Assembly (NCBI GenBank): GCA_019638355.1
Contig: JAHBTY010000006.1
Coordinates: forward strand, 248,001 to 312,000
Reading direction: 5' to 3'
DNA: 64,000 nt
Source of the DNA: Cyclobacteriaceae bacterium
GTDB taxonomy: Bacteria > Bacteroidota > Bacteroidia > Cytophagales > Cyclobacteriaceae
The notes under the pieces were generated by a model. It was not told the origin of the DNA, did no database searches, and worked only from the letters and a program-made list of their open reading frames with translations. Of the stretch, positions 16,271 through 25,600 are shown one piece after another. A program made the position numbers and the translations under genes. Each line of letters opens with the position of its first letter. Within the stretch, counting starts at the first letter, position 1.

Positions 16271-18733
16271 ATGGCACGCAGTATTGTATTTCTAATTATC
16301 CTATTGGCAAGTTTTGCCGGGTATTCGCAGGTTACAAGCACCTTCAACACAAATGCACAAGGCTGGACTGCCCCGTACGCTAATCCAGGTATTGTATATA
16401 ATGCAACGGGAGGCAATCCGGGTGGATATGTATCGGGTAATCCTTACTTCTTTGTACTTGGTGCCGGCACCATCTATATTCCGTTCTATTTTGTTGCACC
16501 TGCTGCATATAAAGGTAATTTTACTACTTACTACAACGGTACTCTTCGTTACGATATACAGCAAAGTACTACGGGCGCCCCCAATCAATATGCCGAGGTA
16601 CGAATAAAAAACACAGGCGGTCTTAATCTGTATTACTTTCCGGCAACGCCCAATCAACCCGCTGCAGCACCTTTGTGGTCAACCTATTCGGTAGTATTTA
16701 ATAATTCAAATGGTTTTTGGAAAACAACCAACAGCGCCACTGGGCCTGCCGCATCAGAATTACAAATTCAAACTATCTTAAATTCATTAGATACATTGGA
16801 AATCCGTGGGCTTTACCGTGAAGCTAATGTAAATGCCCGCATGGATAATGTTACGTTCTCACCACCAATTGTAGTTACTACTCAACCCACTACCACTGCT
16901 GTTTGTAATGGGGTTACCGCTACATTTACTACAGTTGCAACCGGAAACCCCGCTATTACCTATCGCTGGCAATTTGAAACCAGCCCCGGAGTTTGGAGTG
17001 ATCTTAACAATGGTGGTGGCTACAGCAATGTTACTACGGCCAGCTTATCGGTAAACACTACCGGAAACTTTGGAGCCGGTAATTACCGTTGTCGGCTTTC
17101 AGGCACTGCAGTAGTAGATGCCTTTACCAATGCCGCTACCCTAACCATAAATCCATTACCAACAGCACCGGGGGCAACAGGTGCTGCACGTTGTGGAACC
17201 GGAACTGTTACATTAACTGCCACTGGTGGTGTGGCCGGGCAATACCGGTGGTACACCGTGCCAACTGGTGGCACCGCCATTGCCGGACAAACAGCTGCAA
17301 CTTATGTTACACCATCGCTTACCGTAACCACACCTTACTATGTTGCCATCAACAATGGCACGTGTGAAAGTACACGAACAGTTGTAACAGCTACAATTAA
17401 CACTCCGCCTGCAGCACCCACCACAACCGGTGCTTCATTTTGCGGAACCGGCAGTGTTACACTTAGCGCTGCAGGTGGAGCAGCAGGACAATATAGATGG
17501 TACACAGTACCATCTGGTGGCACCGCCATTGCCGGACAAACCAACAACACCTTTATTACGCCAGCTCTTACCATAACTACAACTTATTATGTAGCTATCA
17601 ACAATGGAACGTGCGAAAGTACTCGCACAGCTGTAGTAGCCACCATTAATACCATACCGGGTGCTCCGGGAGGCACTGGTGGCTCCCGATGCGGAAGCGG
17701 AACCGTTGTGCTGAGTGCTACAGGCGGTGTTGCCGGGCAATATAGATGGTACACTGTACCTACAGGCGGTACAGCCATTGCCGGAGAAACCAATGCAACT
17801 TACACCACACCGGCACTTACTTCTACAACACCCTACTATGTGGCCATTAATAACGGTTTCTGCGAAAGCACGCGCACAGTAGTAACAGCCACTATTGAAG
17901 CAATACCCACTGCACCAACCGTAACAGGCACTACCTCCTGCCTGCCGGCCAGTGTAACGTTAACAGCCGGTGGCGGTACTGCGGGACAATACCGGTGGTA
18001 CACTGCAGCAACAGGAGGCACTGCCATTGCCGGAGAAATCAACAATACGTTTACAACTCCTGTACTTACTACTTCTACTACTTATTACGTGGCCATTAAC
18101 AACGGTACTTGCGAAAGTCTTCGAACTGCAGTAACAGCAGCTATTGCTTTACCAGGTTGCGATAACATTCCTCCTGTTGTAGATAACGTACCCCTTGTTA
18201 CTCAGATTGGTGGTATTGTTACACTTAACCTGCTTGATTTGATTAGCGATTCGGATAACAACCTTGACCTTTCGCAGTTAGCTATTGTTCCGCCCGCAGG
18301 GCGCTGGGCCTCGGCTTTTATTGACAATAGTTATAATCTTATTATTGATTACACCGGTATTCAATTTTCAGGTATTGACAGTATAAGCATACGCGTATGC
18401 GATATTTATACTTGTGTGGTACAAAAATTTGGAATTAAGGTGGTAGGCGAAATAAACGTTTACAACGCCCTATCGCCTAATAATGATGGCGCCAATGATG
18501 TTTTTTTGATTGAACACATCAGCGTACTGGATAATACAAGAGAGAATGAAGTATCTATTTACAACCGGTGGGGTGCTTTGGTGTGGAATGGTACCAACTA
18601 CAACAACGATACAATTGTGTTTACTGGTAAATCCAATAGCGGAAACGATCTTCCTTCGGGTACTTACTTCTATAAAATAGAATTTAAAAGCGGACTCAAA
18701 TCAGAGTCAGGCTATCTGGTGTTGAAACGTTAG
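16271..18733 (+). CDS. T9SS-secreted Ig-repeat surface protein (type B sorting domain)
   Basis: 820 residues. Signal peptide (cleavage after about GYSQ). Residues 22-195 resemble a laminin B (domain IV) module (STFNTNAQGW, GGNPGGYVS); 197-290 is an Ig-like domain (TTQPTTTAVCNG, FGAGNYRCRLSG). Then four tandem 83-residue Ig-like repeats (297-628) follow, then a cadherin-like stretch (VTQIGGIVTLNLLDLISDSD). The last 90 or so residues are the gliding-motility-type C-terminal domain (NALSPNNDGANDVF, VSIYNRWGALVW, LPSGTYFYKIEF, GYLVLKR), the signal for type IX secretion. Expected to be a cell-surface or released adhesin. It shares its N-terminal module, Ig domain and C-terminus with the 22674 protein. 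Confidence 0.92.
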   Translation: MARSIVFLIILLASFAGYSQVTSTFNTNAQGWTAPYANPGIVYNATGGNPGGYVSGNPYFFVLGAGTIYIPFYFVAPAAYKGNFTTYYNGTLRYDIQQSTTGAPNQYAEVRIKNTGGLNLYYFPATPNQPAAAPLWSTYSVVFNNSNGFWKTTNSATGPAASELQIQTILNSLDTLEIRGLYREANVNARMDNVTFSPPIVVTTQPTTTAVCNGVTATFTTVATGNPAITYRWQFETSPGVWSDLNNGGGYSNVTTASLSVNTTGNFGAGNYRCRLSGTAVVDAFTNAATLTINPLPTAPGATGAARCGTGTVTLTATGGVAGQYRWYTVPTGGTAIAGQTAATYVTPSLTVTTPYYVAINNGTCESTRTVVTATINTPPAAPTTTGASFCGTGSVTLSAAGGAAGQYRWYTVPSGGTAIAGQTNNTFITPALTITTTYYVAINNGTCESTRTAVVATINTIPGAPGGTGGSRCGSGTVVLSATGGVAGQYRWYTVPTGGTAIAGETNATYTTPALTSTTPYYVAINNGFCESTRTVVTATIEAIPTAPTVTGTTSCLPASVTLTAGGGTAGQYRWYTAATGGTAIAGEINNTFTTPVLTTSTTYYVAINNGTCESLRTAVTAAIALPGCDNIPPVVDNVPLVTQIGGIVTLNLLDLISDSDNNLDLSQLAIVPPAGRWASAFIDNSYNLIIDYTGIQFSGIDSISIRVCDIYTCVVQKFGIKVVGEINVYNALSPNNDGANDVFLIEHISVLDNTRENEVSIYNRWGALVWNGTNYNNDTIVFTGKSNSGNDLPSGTYFYKIEFKSGLKSESGYLVLKR
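17159..18154 (+). repeat. Four tandem 249-bp repeats encoding Ig-like modules
   Basis: Units at 17159-17407, 17408-17656, 17657-17905 and 17906-18154, each exactly 83 codons with no indels. The core GQYRWYT and the GTAIAG, YYVAINNG and CES segments are nearly invariant at protein level, and DNA identity is high enough to make unequal recombination plausible. The related proteins at 22674 and 30296 have one copy of the module. Confidence 0.92.
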
Positions 18734-18760
18734 GAAACAACCCACAGCCTCAAATAAAAT

Positions 18761-18785
18761 CAATTGATTCGCAATTGCTTTTTTT
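18761..18785 (+). terminator. Possible weak terminator after the Ig-repeat gene
   Basis: A 6-bp stem made of two CAATTG palindromes (18761-18766, 18772-18777) with a 5-nt loop, then C and seven T residues. The stem is AT-rich and short, so strength is doubtful. Confidence 0.4.
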
Positions 18786-18818
18786 CAATCTTAGCTCCTC
18801 ACTTCAATTGATGACAGG

Positions 18819-21062
18819 ATGAGAGGAAAATTAACACCCATGCTTGCTTTGCTGGCGCTGATTGCGTGCCAGCAAGAATCAGCAGATGAATCAACCTATT
18901 CACGAAAATTTATTACCACCAACCCCGACCCCAAGCCACTTTCACCAAAAGAAAGTTTAAAAAAAATTCAACTGCCACCCGGTTATAGAATTGAACTTGT
19001 TGCGAGCGAACCCATGGTGCAGGAACCCGTTGCCATTGCGTGGGATGGAAACGGAGCCATGTATGTAGTGCAGATGAATACCTACATGAAGGATGCAAAT
19101 GCAACAGAAGAGTACGAACCTACCAGTCGCATAATGAAATTGGTTGATACCGATAATGATGGACGAATGGATCAGGTGAGCATCTTTATCGACAGCCTGG
19201 TATTGCCGCGCACCGTGTTACCTGTGGGCGATGAAGTGTTGGTTACCGTTACCAACCAACAACATGTGTGGAGTTATAAGGACACCAATGGCGATGGCAT
19301 GGCCGATGAAAAAAGAATTATTTATAAAAACAATACAATCGACTCGCGCAACCTCGAACATCAAAACGGAGGGTTCTATTGGAATCTTGATAACTGGATT
19401 TATCCTTCGCGCGATAACCTGCGCTACAAATACAAAAACGGAATGCTGGTTGCCGATACATTAGTTGATAACATGATTGGCCAGTGGGGCTTAACAGCCG
19501 ATAACTATGGAAAACTTTTTTACTCCGAAGCCGGGCCTGGTTTACCTGCCGTTCAAATTCAACAAATGCCTGCTTATGGTGCGTTGAATTTTAAAGATCA
19601 GTACTCCGAAGATTTCACCTACCTGTGGCCGGTTATCGGCAATGTTGATGCACAAGGTGGCCCGCGTGCCTTGCGCGAAGACAGTACGTTGGTTCGGTTT
19701 ACATCCGGTGCCGGTCAATCCATTTTCAGGGGCGATCGATTACCCGCCAATATGGTTGGCGATTATTTTATTCCCGAACCGGTGGGTCGCGTAATAAAAC
19801 GAGGCAAAGTGATTAATCAAAATGGAAAAATCAGAATTGAATCTGCCTACAAAGAAGTGGATTGGCTCGCTTCCGCGGATATGAACTTCAGGCCTATCAA
19901 TACCTACACCGGCCCCGATGGTTGCTTCTATATTGTAGATATGTATCATGGCATTATTCAGGAAGGTGAATGGACACCACCCGATTCGTATCTAGGAAAA
20001 AAGATTGTAGAACTGGGCCTTGATAAAAATAAAGGCATGGGCCGCATCTACCGGGTAGTGCATAAAGATTTTAAACCCGATCGTACCAAACCAAACATGC
20101 TGAATCAACCGGCATCGGAGTTAGTGCAATATCTTTCGCACCCCAATGGTTGGTGGCGCGATATGGCACAACAAACCATCATCATAAGAAATGATAAGTC
20201 GGTTGTGCCTGCGTTGAAAAAATTAGTAAGTGATGGTGATCAACTGGCTCGCATCCATGCACTGTGGACGTTAGAAGGTCTAGAAGAACTGGATCAGGAA
20301 ACCATAACACTTGCTTTACGCGATGTTGATGCACACGTACGCAGGAGTGCTGTTTGGGCCAGCGAATTATTCATTCAACAAAATAATACCGAGGTAATTT
20401 CGCCTTTAAGTAAACTAACTGCAGATAGCAGTGCCGATGTGCGCATTCAACTTATGCTTTCATTACGAACCAGTACCAACAACGATGCAAAGAACGTGGT
20501 GAATGAATTACTGACATCCAATCCTGATAATGAATTGATGCAGTTTTCATACAAGATGTTTGAAGAAACAAAAATTAAAACCGAAACCGAGTTGGCCCGA
20601 TTGAAAAATTTAAGTCCTGCCGATAGGGAATTGGTTTCGAAAGGTGCCACGCATTACAAACAACTGTGTTCTAATTGTCATGGGTTGGATGGAAAGGGTG
20701 TGTTAATCGGCAGCAACCCAATGCCCGCGCCCCCGCTAATTGGTTCGGCCCGCGTTACTGGCGATAAGATTGCCTTGATACAACTGATGTTGATGGGATT
20801 GCAAGGGCCGGTGGATGGAAAAGAATATCCCAACAACATGCCGCCTATGGCCGGTAACAGCGATGAGTACCTTGCCTCAGTACTGAGTTACATTCGCAAC
20901 AGCAGCGATTTTAACAACAAGGCTTCCGTAATTACGGTGGACGAAGTAAAAGAAGTACGCAGCTTTACCAAACACATGCCACCAGGCGGTACAACGCTAC
21001 GGTCATTGGAAATCGGAAAGCTGGGTCGTGCAGAAAATAAAAACTGGGATGCGAAACGATAG
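18819..21062 (+). CDS. Lipoprotein dehydrogenase with HEAT repeats and cytochrome c domain
   Basis: 747 residues. Lipoprotein signal (MRGKLTPMLALLALIAC). Residues about 45-410 form a beta-propeller of the membrane-bound dehydrogenase type common in Planctomycetes and Verrucomicrobia (LPPGYRIELVASEPMVQEPVAIAWDG; RNLEHQNGGFYWN; YFIPEPVGRVIKRG). About 430-570 is a HEAT-like helical region. The C-terminal domain is a class I cytochrome c with the haem site C617-S-N-C620-H621 and a likely distal Met in MPPMAG. It probably oxidises a sugar-like alcohol or aldehyde and passes electrons to the haem; the substrate and cofactor (possibly PQQ) cannot be read from sequence. Monocistronic as far as I can see. 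Confidence 0.85.
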   Translation: MRGKLTPMLALLALIACQQESADESTYSRKFITTNPDPKPLSPKESLKKIQLPPGYRIELVASEPMVQEPVAIAWDGNGAMYVVQMNTYMKDANATEEYEPTSRIMKLVDTDNDGRMDQVSIFIDSLVLPRTVLPVGDEVLVTVTNQQHVWSYKDTNGDGMADEKRIIYKNNTIDSRNLEHQNGGFYWNLDNWIYPSRDNLRYKYKNGMLVADTLVDNMIGQWGLTADNYGKLFYSEAGPGLPAVQIQQMPAYGALNFKDQYSEDFTYLWPVIGNVDAQGGPRALREDSTLVRFTSGAGQSIFRGDRLPANMVGDYFIPEPVGRVIKRGKVINQNGKIRIESAYKEVDWLASADMNFRPINTYTGPDGCFYIVDMYHGIIQEGEWTPPDSYLGKKIVELGLDKNKGMGRIYRVVHKDFKPDRTKPNMLNQPASELVQYLSHPNGWWRDMAQQTIIIRNDKSVVPALKKLVSDGDQLARIHALWTLEGLEELDQETITLALRDVDAHVRRSAVWASELFIQQNNTEVISPLSKLTADSSADVRIQLMLSLRTSTNNDAKNVVNELLTSNPDNELMQFSYKMFEETKIKTETELARLKNLSPADRELVSKGATHYKQLCSNCHGLDGKGVLIGSNPMPAPPLIGSARVTGDKIALIQLMLMGLQGPVDGKEYPNNMPPMAGNSDEYLASVLSYIRNSSDFNNKASVITVDEVKEVRSFTKHMPPGGTTLRSLEIGKLGRAENKNWDAKR

Positions 21063-21074
21063 CGCTACCGGTTT

Positions 21075-21711
21075 ATGAAACCCGTTTATTTACTGAGTGG
21101 ACTAAGAGCCGATAAAAGAGTCTTTGATTTTCTGAAGTTGGATGAAGTAGAATTGATTCACATTGAATAGGTACGGCCTGAAGAGTCAGAATCCATTGAA
21201 GTTTATACAAAAAGAATCCTTACCCAGATTACAACCGTTAAGCCAATACTCATTGGTGTTTCGTTTGGAGGAATAATAGCCACCGAAATCGCCAAACAAA
21301 CAGATTGCGAAAAAATTATTTTAATCTCCTCTGCGGCAACTAAGGCTGATATTCCACTTTTATACAGAGTGGTTGGGCAACTTCGGATTCAATAAATTAA
21401 TTCCAACAAGTTTATTCATGCACGTTAATTCAGTTACCTATTGGTTTTTCGGAATTACAAATGATAGCGAGAAACAGCTCCTTAAGAAAATTATTCAAAC
21501 TACAGATCAGGCTTTCTTTAAATGGGCGATTGATAAAATTGTTCGTTGGAGAAATACCAATAAACCTATGAACACAATAAAAATTCATGGAGATGTAGAT
21601 AAGATTTTGCCAGCAAAACAGGCCGATTATATTATCAATGGAGGCGGACATTTTATGATTGTTAACAAAGCTTCTGAAATTTCAGAGATTTTGAATAAAA
21701 TCCCTTCCTGA
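21075..21711 (+). pseudogene. Broken alpha/beta hydrolase gene
   Basis: Reading from the ATG at 21075 gives MKPVYLLSGLRADKRVFDFL, then a TAG at 21168-21170. The same frame continues as a good hydrolase with the nucleophile elbow GVSFGG (Ser at codon 63) and ends at 21395. The homology then continues in the +1 frame (21373-21711) with NKLIPTSLF, the acid-residue region IHGDVDKILP and the catalytic-His region GGGHFMI. One extra base near 21381-21386 explains the shift. Two independent lesions argue for a true pseudogene rather than recoding; the stop may have replaced a Trp codon (TGG to TAG), which is inference. Confidence 0.85.
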
Positions 21712-21767
21712 CCTTCTCACATCATTATGTGATACCCCCGCACTGATACTTTGGTGAGATTTGGTTT

Positions 21768-22670
21768 ATGAAAATCCTAACCACCCTCGCCCTTTTGTTG
21801 TTTGCCACACTTTCGTTTGCACAGCAAGACCCCATTTATTCGCAATATTTGTTTAACCCGTTGCTGGTTAATCCTGCATATGCCGGGCTCAACAACCGTT
21901 TCAATGGTTCGGTGGGCTATCGTACCCAGTGGATGGGCCTGGAGGGCCAGCCGCAAACAATTAATGCCAGCTTGCATTCTTCGCTCGTGCAAAATAAAGT
22001 TGGTGCGGGCTTGTTGGTGGTAAACGATCGCATCGGCAATCTCAACACCACAGAAATCAATGCTGCCTTCGCCTACAAACTACAGTTGGAAAACAAAATG
22101 GTAAGTTTTGGTATGCAAGCCGGAGTACAAAATTTTAACAACACGATGAATGGTGTTAATCCATTCGATCCCTCAGACGATTTGTTTTTAAATGGTGAGC
22201 GCGGTACCCGCATTAACCTCGGTGCAGGCCTGGCATTAAAAAGCGAAAACTACTTTATTGGATTATCGGTACCCCGATTATTACCTACCACATTCAAAAG
22301 TGGCGACCAGGAATTTGATTTATACAACCAGCACCTTTATTTAATGGGCGGATATGTTCATTACCTGAACGAACGTATTCGATTAAAGCCAACAGTTCTA
22401 TTGCGAAGTGTAAAAGGTGCACCTGCTTCGGTGGATATAGCAATGAACATAAACCTCAATGCCATACACACTGCCGGAATTTTTACACGCAACCTCAATA
22501 CATACGGTGTATTACTTCAAACTTTATTAAAAGACCAATACCGGTTTGGTTACGTGTTTGAAATACCAACCAACAAATCCGTAGGAACGCAGTTTGCTAC
22601 GCACGAGATTATGTTGGGCATTCAGCTCACTACGTTTGGTTTTCATGAGCGCTCGTTGAGTAATTTTTAA
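21768..22670 (+). CDS. PorP/SprF family type IX secretion membrane protein
   Basis: 300 residues with a signal peptide (MKILTTLALLLFATLSFAQ). The mature N-terminus QQDPIYSQYLFNPLLVNPAYAG is the hallmark of the PorP/SprF family, followed by alternating strands of an outer-membrane barrel (VGYRTQWMGLEGQPQT; NKVGAGLLVVNDRIG). Family members help export or anchor specific T9SS cargo, for example SprF for the adhesin SprB in Flavobacterium. The gene lies 3 bp before a 1597-residue type B cargo gene, so that protein is its likely client. Confidence 0.94.
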   Translation: MKILTTLALLLFATLSFAQQDPIYSQYLFNPLLVNPAYAGLNNRFNGSVGYRTQWMGLEGQPQTINASLHSSLVQNKVGAGLLVVNDRIGNLNTTEINAAFAYKLQLENKMVSFGMQAGVQNFNNTMNGVNPFDPSDDLFLNGERGTRINLGAGLALKSENYFIGLSVPRLLPTTFKSGDQEFDLYNQHLYLMGGYVHYLNERIRLKPTVLLRSVKGAPASVDIAMNINLNAIHTAGIFTRNLNTYGVLLQTLLKDQYRFGYVFEIPTNKSVGTQFATHEIMLGIQLTTFGFHERSLSNF

Positions 22671-22673
22671 ATT

Positions 22674-25600
22674 ATGAAACACATTTTTCGTTGGATATTG
22701 ATGCTCTGCCCCCTTGCGGTAGTAGCGCAAATCACCAGTACCTTCGATACTGATACCGAAGGTTGGACAGCTTCCCACACCGGTGGTACTGCTGCTACCT
22801 TTAATCATCAGGTTACCGGTGGTAATCCAAATGGGTTTGTTTCGGTGGCGCCACCTACAGCCGGTGGGTCTGTAAACACCAGCTTTACGTGGTACTGGAA
22901 TGCACCCAACACTTTTTTTGGCAATTATGATTTTTCGTATGGCTCAAATTTAAAACTCGATTTGCAACAATCGGTTGCCGGTACCGATAACACACAAAGC
23001 GATATTATCATTTACAGCGGCAGCAACACGCTGCATTTCAATTTTACTAACAAGCCAGCTGTAAGCCCGGCATGGACAAGCTACACAGTTGCGTTAGATG
23101 AAACAGCGGGTTGGCGTTGGGGAAGCACAGCCGGAGCGTTGGCATTGAAAGCTCAAATTAAAATTGTGCTGGCAAATATTACGGGAATTCGAATAAGATG
23201 TAAATACAGCAATACCACAGGCTATACCAGTGGCCTCGATAATGTTGTGCTCGAAAAACGAACGCTTGAAACAAGTCCCGTTATTACTTCATTCTCACCA
23301 GCCTCCGCTTTGGCGGGGGAAATCGTAACCATAACTGGAAGTAACTTCGGTTCTACAAAAGATAACAACATCGTGTATTTTGGTTTGGTAAGAGCTACAA
23401 TTGTTTCAGGCAACTCCAACCAACTTACTGTTCAAGTTCCACCTGCAGCTACTCGCGCCCCTATTTCTGTTATCAATACTACCTCTAGCCTGGTTGCCAT
23501 TTCAACATCCGACTTTCAACCGTTAATTTTTTCCGATCCTGATTTTATTGGACATCTGCTACCGGGTTCATTCAGCAACAATGTAATTGTTCCGTATGGC
23601 GATTTTAACGATAACGGTTTAGCCGGTGGGGCCATGGGCGATATTGATGGCGATGGCTGGCTGGATATCGTGGCCTTTGAAGATCCTGGGAAGTTTGCCA
23701 TCTTTCTGAATCAGGGCCAATCTGGAAATCTATCTGCATCATCGTTCGCACCCAAGGTTCAGATTCCCTCGGGTGAACTGGGGCAAGGCAACTCGAACGG
23801 CACCATTCTTCACGACTTCGATAATGATGGAAAGATTGACATCGCCACCTATTTCAGAGGGGCAAGTCCATCCCTAACCGGAGGCTTTACTATAAGCCGA
23901 AATGTTAGCACACCCGGAACAGTTTCATTCGAACCAGCCGAGCAATTTTATAATGTAGGAATCTTTTGTTCCGGGCTTGATGTGGCCGATTTAGATGGTG
24001 ACGGTCGGTTAGATTTCCTACTCAATTCCAGCGGATTATATTTTGCACAAAACATCAGCACACCGGGTAACATTGAGTTTGCTACACTTCGTTTCTTAAA
24101 TGCATCGGGTGGTGCCGTTTCCACTAAAGATTTGAATGGCGATGGTAAGCCCGAAATTATGGTAGTAGCTTCCGGTAGTTTTAATCTGTTAGAAAATACC
24201 TCCACAGTAGGCAATATTCAGTTTGCCGCACCCGTAAATTTTGCTGGCAGTGCCGTAAGTGGAATTACACTGGCCGATCTGGATAGCGATACCAAACCCG
24301 ACATTCTTTACTATCGCATCAATGGCTTTAATGATTACGACCTGGTAATTAAAAAAAATATTCATACAACGGGCGCTCTATCTGCTGCATCATTTGATGC
24401 TGATATTATTCTATCAAAGGTCGGCAGAGCCTACTCTCAACGTGTGGCTGATTTGAATGGTGATGGTAAACCTGACATTCTTATTGCATTAAATAGTGGT
24501 AGCACAGGCTATGGGTTTGGAGTATTTGAAAGTAAAGTTGAGCCAGGCGTATTGAATACTACTTCCTTTTTACCCTTGATAGAATATGAAGAAACATCAA
24601 ATGGGGTTTTAGCTATTCCTTTAATCGGTGATTTGAATGGCGATTTACTTCCTGATGTAGTAGGTTTTGCCAGCAGCGATGGTGGCGAACATGGATTAAT
24701 CCTCTACACCAATCAAACCATTGCAGCCCCCAACATTTCAGTCAATACGGTTTCGCCATTGGCAGCACCTGTGGGTAGCACCGTTACAATAACTGGAAAT
24801 AAATTTTCTTCCGACATTGCTAGGAACACGGTTTGGTTTGGTGCAGTAAAAGCAAATGTATTAACCGCCAGCAAAAATGAAATCACAGTTACCGTTCCAC
24901 CCGGTGCCAGCTATGAGCGCGTTAGCGTTACCCGCGACAATAGAACTTCACGGTACCACTTGCCATTCTCCACTACATTTTCATCGGGGGTAATTTTTGA
25001 CGGTACTTCTTTTGGTACACCGGTAACCTTTCCTGTTACAGGTGCAGATTATGATGTAGAAGCCGCTGATTTAAATGGCGATGGTAAACCTGAACTGGTT
25101 GCTGAATCGCGCGTGGTAACCGGGATAATCCGAAACTATGCATGGTCGTTTGAGAATGTGCATACCACAGGTGCTATTTCTTCAAGTTCATTTATTATTA
25201 GCGATACCACGAATGAGTCAGCCATCAATCTTCGTTTAGTCGATTTGGATGAAGATGGCAGACAAGATATTGTTTCTCAAACTGCGATGTTTCGAAATTC
25301 AACTGTAACGAATGAAATCGAATTTGATAATAATATCTCTGGTGTAAATGGATTAAATCAAAATTGGGCCGACTTCGACTTAGATGGCAAAACCGATGTG
25401 ATTACAACGGATGGCGGAACCAGTTTATTAATCTGGAGAAACAGAACCAAACCCGGACCATTTCGCACAGGTGCATTTTCTACTTTTAGCGCTGCAATTG
25501 GTTTAACTAAGCCCTCAGCCAATGGAGGTACCGCAGTTGGCGATTTTGATAATGATGGTTTTGTTGACATTGCAAGTGCAAACCCGAATACCGATAACAT

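Noticed and set aside
16021..16416. Antisense open frame of 131 codons opposite the poly-Gly tail
   Set aside because: Its proline run is the complement of the glycine repeat; it is a shadow of low-complexity coding sequence.
17159..18154. Regular repeats that might suggest a CRISPR array
   Set aside because: Units are 249 bp, in frame, contiguous without spacers, and translate to Ig-like modules.
21373..21711. 112-codon frame as an independent gene
   Set aside because: It is the C-terminal part of the hydrolase displaced by a frameshift; it lacks the nucleophile and a natural start.
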